DNA of 64,000 bases. It comes from Thalassospira lucentensis. GTDB taxonomy: Bacteria > Pseudomonadota > Alphaproteobacteria > Rhodospirillales > Thalassospiraceae. Shown here in pieces: positions 58,882 to 64,000 of this stretch. A program made the position numbers and the translations under genes. How positions within the stretch are numbered: position 1 is the first letter of the stretch; the number at the start of each line of letters is the position of its first letter. The DNA lies in contig NZ_LPVY01000001.1 in the NCBI RefSeq assembly GCF_001613805.1, positions 26,027 to 90,026 on the forward strand, in the 5' to 3' direction. The notes under the pieces are model-generated. The model ran no database searches, was not told where the DNA came from, and was given only the letters and a program-made list of their open reading frames with translations.

Positions 58882-61871
58882 CCGCTTTCCGTGTTCCGGG
58901 GCGTGGCCGGGTCCTTCACAATCGGCCGGTTTCCTTCACCTTTGACGGTGACACCTATCAGGGCCTGGAGGGCGACACCGTCGCATCTGCCCTGATCGCC
59001 AACGGTGTTCACCTGATGGGGCGTTCGTTCAAATATCATCGTCCGCGTGGCCCGATTGCGGCGGGCTCGGAAGAACCGAATGCCCTGATCGGAACACGCC
59101 GCGGCAAGGGACAGTTTGAACCCAACACGCGCGCAACCGTGCAGGAAATCTGGAACGGGCTTGAAACCAACAGCCAGAACAAATATCCCAGCCTGAAATT
59201 TGATATCGGCGCGATCAACGACCGCCTTTACATGCTGTTTTCCGCCGGGTTCTATTACAAGACCTTCATGTGGCCGCGCTCCTTCTGGGACAAGGTTTAC
59301 GAACCCTTCATCCGGGCGGCTGCCGGTCTTGGCGTATCGCCGACCGAACCCGATCCGGACAATTACGCTTCGCGTTATCTGCATACCGATATTCTGGTTG
59401 TCGGTGCCGGTCCTGCCGGCCTTGCCGCCGCACGTGCCGCCGCTGAATCCGGGCTTCGCGTCACACTGGTCGATGAAAACGCCGAACCGGGCGGAACGAT
59501 TTTAAGCGAACCACAGGCAAAAATTGACGGCAAACCGGCATGGGACTGGCTGGAGGCCGAGCTTGATGCCCTGACCGACCTTGGTGTCCGGATCATGACC
59601 CGCACCACAGCGATTGGCTATTACCATCAGAACATGATCGGCCTTTGTCAGAAACTGACCGATCATCTCGAAAAACCGGCCACCGGCACCCCGCGGGAAC
59701 GCATGTGGCGGGTCCGCGCCAGACAGGTCATTCTGGCGCAGGGTGCGCTTGAAAAGCCGCTGGTATTTGATGGCAATGATCGTCCGGGCGTGATGCTGGC
59801 CGGGTCGGCGCAAACCTATCTGAACCGCTATGGCGTGCGTGTCGGAAACAATGCCGTCGTCGTCACCAGCCATGACAGCGCATGGTATGCGGCCTTTGAT
59901 CTGGCATCTGCCGGAACGAAGATCGGGGCCATTGTCGACACCCGCCCGACCCCGAATGCCGACCTTGTCAAGGAAGCCGCCGCACGCGGGATAACGGTCT
60001 TTGCCGGTTATACCGCAACCGGCACGTCTGGCCGCCTGCGCATCAAATCGGTGCGGATCAACAAGGTTGAAAATGGCACCGTGCTGGCCGCCCAGACACT
60101 GGCTTGCGACAGCCTTCTGGTCTGCGGGGGCTGGACCCCGTCGCTCCATCTGTTTTCCCATACCAAGGGAACGCTTAAATGGGATGACCAAAGCCAGACC
60201 TTCCTGCCCGACCGCATTACCGAGGATTGCCAGATCGCCGGTGCCGGGCGTGGGCTTTGGGGGATCGAAGCCGCCCTTAATGACGGGGCCGCGATGGGCG
60301 CTGCCGCGGCCAAAGCACTTGGCAAAACCGCCACGGTCAAAACGCTTTCGGTTGCCGATGATCGCCCCGGTTCGGGTGCCAGCCACACCGAACTTCCGAC
60401 CGATCTTGATGCTGGCAAGGCCCGCGCCTTTGTCGATTATCAGAACGATGTGACGGCCAAGGATTTGCGCCTTGCCGTACGCGAAGGCATGCGCTCGATC
60501 GAACATGTCAAACGCTATACCACCAATGGCATGGCAACCGATCAGGGCAAGATGTCAAACATCAACGGCCTGAACATTGCCGCCGATGCGCTTGGCAAGA
60601 AACAGCCCGAAGTCGGCCTGACCACGTTCCGCCCGCCCTATACCCCGACGACCTTCGGGGCGTTTGTCGGCTATCACAAAGGTGATCATTTCGAAGTCAC
60701 CCGCAAAACCCCCATCGATAGCTGGGCCGAAGAAAATGGTGCCGTATTCGAACCGGTCAGCCTGTGGCGTCGTGCATGGTATTTCCCCAAGGACGGCGAA
60801 GACATGGACGCCGCCGTGCGTCGCGAATGCCGCGAAACGCGCAAATCGCTTGGCATGTTTGACGCATCAACCCTTGGCAAGATCGAGGTGGTCGGCCCCG
60901 ATGCGGTCGAATTCATGAACCGCATGTATACCAACCCCTGGACCAAACTTGCCCCCGGTCGCACCCGTTATGGCCTTTTGCTTGGCGATGATGGCTATAT
61001 CCGCGATGACGGCGTGATTGGCCGTCTGACCGATGACCGTTTCCACATCACCACCACCACCGGTGGGGCGGCGCGTGTGCTGAACATGATGGAAGATTAC
61101 CTTCAGACGGAATGGCCGGATCTGAAAGTCTGGCTGACATCGACCACCGAACAATGGGCGACCATTGCGCTCAATGGTCCGAATGCCCGTAATCTTCTGG
61201 CCCCGTTTGTCGAGGGGCTCGATATTTCCGACGAAGCCTTCCCGCATATGTCGATAGCCGAGTGCACGGTTGCCGGTTTCCCGGCCCGCCTGTTCCGCGT
61301 CAGCTTCACGGGCGAACTTGGCTTTGAGGTCAATGTCCCTGCCCGTCATGGCCGTGCCCTTTGGGAAACGCTGTTCGCGGCGGGTCAGAAATACGATATC
61401 TGCCCCTATGGCACCGAAACCATGCATGTCCTGCGTGCTGAAAAGGGCTTCATCATTGTCGGTCAGGATACCGACGGGACGGTGACGCCTTATGACGCGG
61501 GTGCCGGTTGGGCGGTTGGCAAAAACAAGCCCGACTTTGTCGGCATGCGGGCCCTTAACCGCCCGGACCTGACGGCAGAAGGCCGCAAGCAGTTGGTCGG
61601 GCTTCTGACCGATGATGGCACGTCCAAACTTGAAGAAGGCGCACAGATCGTCCTTGATCCGAACCAGCCGATCCCGATGAAGATGGTCGGCCACGTGACA
61701 TCGTCCTATCACAGCGACGCGGCAGGTCGCCCGATTGCCCTTGCCCTGATCGAAGGCGGCCACGGCAAGACCGGCGAAACGGTTTATATCCCGATGCCCG
61801 ACCGGACGATCAGGGCCACCATCACCGGCACGGTCTTTTACGACCCCGAAAATGCGCGTCTCAAACTTTAA
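58878..61871 (+). CDS. soxA: Sarcosine oxidase alpha subunit
   Basis: Large subunit of 997 residues. The N-terminal ferredoxin-like fold (FDGDTYQGLEGDTVASALIANG) lacks iron-sulfur cysteines, as in other SoxA. The NAD-binding region has LVVGAGPAGLAAARAAAESG, and the C-terminal 400 residues form a GcvT-like folate-binding domain (FDASTLGKIEVVGPDA, SFTGELGFEVNVPARHG, MHVLRAEKGFIIVGQDTDG). This domain accepts the methylene group onto THF. It overlaps soxD by four bases. Confidence 0.98.
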   Translation: MTAFRVPGRGRVLHNRPVSFTFDGDTYQGLEGDTVASALIANGVHLMGRSFKYHRPRGPIAAGSEEPNALIGTRRGKGQFEPNTRATVQEIWNGLETNSQNKYPSLKFDIGAINDRLYMLFSAGFYYKTFMWPRSFWDKVYEPFIRAAAGLGVSPTEPDPDNYASRYLHTDILVVGAGPAGLAAARAAAESGLRVTLVDENAEPGGTILSEPQAKIDGKPAWDWLEAELDALTDLGVRIMTRTTAIGYYHQNMIGLCQKLTDHLEKPATGTPRERMWRVRARQVILAQGALEKPLVFDGNDRPGVMLAGSAQTYLNRYGVRVGNNAVVVTSHDSAWYAAFDLASAGTKIGAIVDTRPTPNADLVKEAAARGITVFAGYTATGTSGRLRIKSVRINKVENGTVLAAQTLACDSLLVCGGWTPSLHLFSHTKGTLKWDDQSQTFLPDRITEDCQIAGAGRGLWGIEAALNDGAAMGAAAAKALGKTATVKTLSVADDRPGSGASHTELPTDLDAGKARAFVDYQNDVTAKDLRLAVREGMRSIEHVKRYTTNGMATDQGKMSNINGLNIAADALGKKQPEVGLTTFRPPYTPTTFGAFVGYHKGDHFEVTRKTPIDSWAEENGAVFEPVSLWRRAWYFPKDGEDMDAAVRRECRETRKSLGMFDASTLGKIEVVGPDAVEFMNRMYTNPWTKLAPGRTRYGLLLGDDGYIRDDGVIGRLTDDRFHITTTTGGAARVLNMMEDYLQTEWPDLKVWLTSTTEQWATIALNGPNARNLLAPFVEGLDISDEAFPHMSIAECTVAGFPARLFRVSFTGELGFEVNVPARHGRALWETLFAAGQKYDICPYGTETMHVLRAEKGFIIVGQDTDGTVTPYDAGAGWAVGKNKPDFVGMRALNRPDLTAEGRKQLVGLLTDDGTSKLEEGAQIVLDPNQPIPMKMVGHVTSSYHSDAAGRPIALALIEGGHGKTGETVYIPMPDRTIRATITGTVFYDPENARLKL

Positions 61872-61903
61872 ATTCCAAGGTCATACAAGCGGAGATGACT
61901 GCA

Positions 61904-62455
61904 ATGACTGCACATATCGACCTGTCCAAAGCCGGGATACTGGCCGAAAGCTCCGCCGTGCGTGTAGCACTTCTGCCCCCTGTCGCCCGCTTTTCACTCC
62001 GGGCCGCAACGCCCGAACAGAAAGCCCTGTCAAAGGCGCTTGGCGTAACCCTTCCGGCCAGAATCGGCCAGTGCGGGCGCAAAGGGGATATTGAAATCAT
62101 ATGCCTTGGCCCGGACGAATGGACGATCATCGCTCCCGAAGGTCAGGCAGGAACGATTACCGATGCCTGTGCCGCGATCTATGCCAAAACCCCGCACAGC
62201 CTGACGGAAATTTCCGACCGCGAGGTCACCGTCCATATCACAGGCCCGAAGGCCAGCGACCTGATCACCATCGGATGCCCGCGCGACCTTGATCAGCTAC
62301 CAACCGGCGAAGCACGCCGCACGGTTTTTGACGGTGTGTCCGCGGTGCTTTGGCGGGATGGCGATCAGGATTACCGCCTCGATCTCTGGCGCTCCTTCGC
62401 CCCGCATGTCATCGCCCTTCTGGAAACAGGTTGCGCTGAACTGGCGGGCGAATAA
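61904..62455 (+). CDS. soxG: Sarcosine oxidase gamma subunit
   Basis: Subunit of 183 residues with the GcvT-related fold typical of SoxG: ICLGPDEWTIIAPEG, SLTEISDREVTVHITGPKASDLI, and RTVFDGVSAVLWRDGDQDYRLDLWRSFA at the end. The ATG at 61904 has a GGAG site at proper distance; an in-frame ATG at 61895 sits too close to it. Last gene of the operon. purU or glyA, frequent neighbours of sox genes, are not found downstream, and no clear terminator was seen. Confidence 0.95.
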   Translation: MTAHIDLSKAGILAESSAVRVALLPPVARFSLRAATPEQKALSKALGVTLPARIGQCGRKGDIEIICLGPDEWTIIAPEGQAGTITDACAAIYAKTPHSLTEISDREVTVHITGPKASDLITIGCPRDLDQLPTGEARRTVFDGVSAVLWRDGDQDYRLDLWRSFAPHVIALLETGCAELAGE

Positions 62456-62615
62456 CCCGACACTCAGGCTCTTTGCAAAGCTGCCGCAAACCGGAACCGA
62501 CGCTTCGATATGGCACCTCGACCAACGGCATTTCCCCGCAAAGCCACGTCACGACCCCCAGCCCGCCCCACAGCCGACGACGGCCCCAACGGCAAACCAC
62601 CTCCGCCAAAACCGG

Positions 62616-62880
62616 ACTTCCCACAACCCGGGAAGTCCCGACAGACCCGGGGCTTCGGCATCCCCGCTAATGCCGCGCAGACAGCGGCCTTCGGCCTCAC
62701 AGCCCGCCCCGGTCACTTCCGGCCACGACAGCACTTCCCGCAACCGATGAAGTCCAGATACATTTCGGGCGTTCGCCATCCTCGCCAACGGACGGTCTCC
62801 GGACCCACGTCCCGCTCCCATCACTTCCGCAATGGCGACATTTCCGGAAACCGATGAAGTCCGGACACATTTCGGGCTCA
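62616..62880. repeat. Three degenerate ~58-bp direct repeats
   Basis: The best-conserved pair is AACCGATGAAGTCC followed by two variable positions and ACATTTCGGGC, at 62742-62770 and 62849-62877 (29 bp, two differences). Similarity extends to the left over CACTTCC-rich sequence (from about 62713 and 62821). A third, weaker copy begins near 62616 (ACTTCCCACAACCCGG, then GGGGCTTCGGCAT). Spacing is about 117 and 107 bp. Confidence 0.6.
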
Positions 62881-63165
62881 TGGGCCCCGCCGGTCCACCC
62901 CTGACGGGCCACAGCTCAACGCTGCCCCCTGCTGCCATCGTTGCCGCTCCCGGCAAATTTAAAGCTCCCTCCTCAAAAAGACGCACCTCTCCCGTCATGA
63001 CAAATGATCGGGTTAGTCCCCTAGTCCTCGTTCTAGCCCTCGGGCAGAATGCCGCCATAATGGCTCCGCCATCCGCCGCCCCATATCCTGCGGATCACCC
63101 CGCCGCCCTGTCTGTATCTTTGCCGCTGCATCCTGATCACCTCTTTCATCCGGCCCCAAACGCAA

Positions 63166-63199
63166 AAAACCCGCGAGGCACAAGGCCTCGCGGGTTTCG
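63166..63199 (-). terminator. Hairpin terminator, minus strand
   Basis: AAACCCGCGAGGC and GCCTCGCGGGTTT form a 13-bp perfect stem with a 5-base loop. TTTTTT follows on the minus strand. No intact gene feeds it, which fits decay of the sequence to its right. Confidence 0.8.
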
Positions 63200-63473
63200 G
63201 TCCGGGTGCTTTTCTCCCGTTGACTTTTCTCTTATGCCATAAACAAAAGAACAAATCAAGAACTTTTTAAAGAAACCGAATGGGAAGGAGGATTCGACAC
63301 GACGCATCCTGCGCGCTCGGAAATCTAGAAACAACTCTCACGGGTACGTCCACCAGAAATGGCTATTCGCTATTGCGTGGCAATTGATGAGCCCTACCCG
63401 ACGCGCCCCCATCGGATGCCCGGTTCGGCTTCGCGTAAATCCTCAATTACAGCACCACCAACAGATCCAGATA

Positions 63474-63578
63474 CCGGAATACAAAAGCAGCCCGAGGGTC
63501 TGCAAAACCTGCCCGCCGCGCTATGCCTGTACGCAAAGCCGCAATCACACCAAGGTGGTAACACGCCATGTCTGGCAG
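63474..63578 (+). pseudogene. Probable IS1182-type transposase fragment
   Basis: About 35 codons read PEYKSSPRVCKTCPPRYACT followed by QSRNHTKVVTRHVW. The C-x2-C-P spacing, later Cys and KVVTRHVW end match the zinc-ribbon-like C-terminal part of IS1182-family transposases as I remember them. No other transposase parts, inverted ends or target duplication were found, so it is a relic. Confidence 0.5.
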
Positions 63579-63615
63579 ACAGTAAAGCTTTCTCCTTAAA
63601 AAGACACTGCCCCAT

Positions 63616-63650
63616 AAAAAAACGAACCCCGACAATAATGATGGGGTTCG
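63616..63650 (-). terminator. Terminator downstream of the aldehyde dehydrogenase gene
   Basis: CGAACCCC (63623-63630) and GGGGTTCG (63643-63650) form an 8-bp stem with a 12-base loop. On the minus strand seven T follow. Confidence 0.8.
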
Positions 63651-63660
63651 TCAGCAGTCT

Positions 63661-63691
63661 GAAACCCCGCCATCGGCGGGGTTTGCTTTTT
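63661..63691. terminator. Second hairpin after the aldehyde dehydrogenase gene
   Basis: AAACCCCGCC and GGCGGGGTTT form a 10-bp perfect stem with an ATC loop, 17 bp past the dehydrogenase stop. The better T-run (TTTGCTTTTT) is on the plus strand, so it probably acts in both directions in tandem with the previous one. Confidence 0.75.
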
Positions 63692-63707
63692 CTTGCATGG
63701 AAACGTC

Positions 63708-64000
63708 TCAGACCAGATCCACCGGCAGGACATCGGTGGGGATGTTCTGATAGCAGACCGGACGCAGGAAGCGACGGATCGACATGGTGCCAACCGATGT
63801 CGCCCCGAAATTCGTCGATGCCGGGTATGGTCCGCCATGCACCATGGTGTCGGAAACCTCGACCCCGGTCGGGAAACCATTGGCCAGAATACGACCCGCC
63901 TTGCGTTCCAGGATCGGCAGCAACGAACGCGCATCCGCCGCATCCCCGCCATCCATATGGATCGTGCAGGTCAGCTGACCTTCAAGCGCCCTGGCAATCG
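63708..64000 (-). CDS. Aldehyde dehydrogenase, alpha-ketoglutarate-semialdehyde type (C-terminal part)
   Basis: Only the last 97 residues lie in the window; the frame is open at base 64000. GRILANGFPTGVEVSDTMVH, GGPYPASTNFGATSVGTMSI and RRFLRPVCYQNIPTDVLP match the C-terminus of 2,5-dioxovalerate (alpha-ketoglutaric semialdehyde) dehydrogenases, which finish the breakdown of sugar acids and hydroxyproline. The catalytic Cys and Glu lie outside. The exact substrate is inferred from this end only. Confidence 0.88.
   Translation of the reverse strand, partial: IARALEGQLTCTIHMDGGDAADARSLLPILERKAGRILANGFPTGVEVSDTMVHGGPYPASTNFGATSVGTMSIRRFLRPVCYQNIPTDVLPVDLV

Larger units (their letters stand above)
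62456..63707. other. 1.25-kb region without an intact gene
   Basis: Between soxG and the aldehyde dehydrogenase gene. The left part (62460-63060) is GC-rich with three degenerate repeats. The right part is more AT-rich and holds a transposase scrap at 63474-63578 and several terminators. Reading frames of 60-170 codons exist on both strands, but their products are low-complexity (Arg, Pro, Gly rich) and overlap each other, so none is called. Confidence 0.65.

Noticed and set aside
62549..63058. 169-codon minus-strand open frame in the gene-free region
   Set aside because: The product is Gly/Arg/Trp-rich with no domain, and the internal repeats shift frame between copies, so coding is unlikely.
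63270..63345. tRNA-like stretch (minus strand GTGTCGAATCC resembles a T-arm)
   Set aside because: No matching 5' acceptor strand or D-arm could be found at a proper distance.

Overview
The window reads as chromosomal DNA of a free-living, Gram-negative alphaproteobacterium. Gene content and order (ftsA-ftsZ-lpxC-bamD-recN-ligA, a methionine synthase split into two genes, a four-subunit sarcosine oxidase, a DUF4212/sodium symporter pair) and the moderately GC-rich codon use suggest Rhodospirillales, most likely a marine genus such as Thalassospira. The genus is a guess from recognition of the proteins. No rRNA, tRNA, CRISPR array, prophage or intact insertion sequence was found. Nearly all genes are housekeeping or metabolic.

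Layout. 1-4117 (minus): sugar ABC transporter (ATPase cut by the window edge, two permeases, binding protein) with a paired operator in front. 4414-13974 (plus): cell division and envelope genes ftsA, ftsZ, lpxC and bamD, then recN behind an SOS box, then ligA. 14009-20372: a small NTF2-like protein, a nuclease-like secreted protein, an EamA exporter with a divergent LysR regulator, an aldo/keto reductase and a large M24 aminopeptidase P. 20645-26749: a putative 65-residue protein, then a two-component system divergent from PepSY, cytochrome b561, EptA and a lipid kinase, which looks like an envelope-modification regulon. 26844-33200: SDR, DUF2252, TauE/SafE, prmA and uvrD. 33406-37638: EF-hand protein, ClC channel and a Bcr/CflA exporter.

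37703-43457 (minus) is a one-carbon/methionine operon: an ArsR-methyltransferase fusion regulator, metF, and metH as two genes. 43762-45209 carries mlaA and mlaC, followed by ettA on the other strand. 47561-52295 holds a sodium symporter with its small subunit, a cNMP-CBS-nucleotidyltransferase protein and a DnaQ-like exonuclease. 52371-56032 has a small membrane protein and modABC with a short ModE-like regulator and a 30-bp perfect palindrome in front of modA. 56104-62455 has a D-2-hydroxyacid dehydrogenase divergent from soxBDAG. 62456-63707 is a 1.25-kb stretch without a credible intact gene. It holds degenerate repeats, terminators and a likely IS1182-type transposase scrap. The window ends inside an aldehyde dehydrogenase gene.

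How the genes work together. Sarcosine oxidase feeds methylene-tetrahydrofolate into the one-carbon pool, which MetF and the split MetH use for methionine synthesis. LpxC, BamD, MlaA/MlaC and EptA all act on the outer membrane, and the two-component system probably tunes lipid A charge. RecN (SOS-linked), LigA and UvrD supply DNA repair. Start sites were moved from the longest possible start where a Shine-Dalgarno match or family alignment argued for it.
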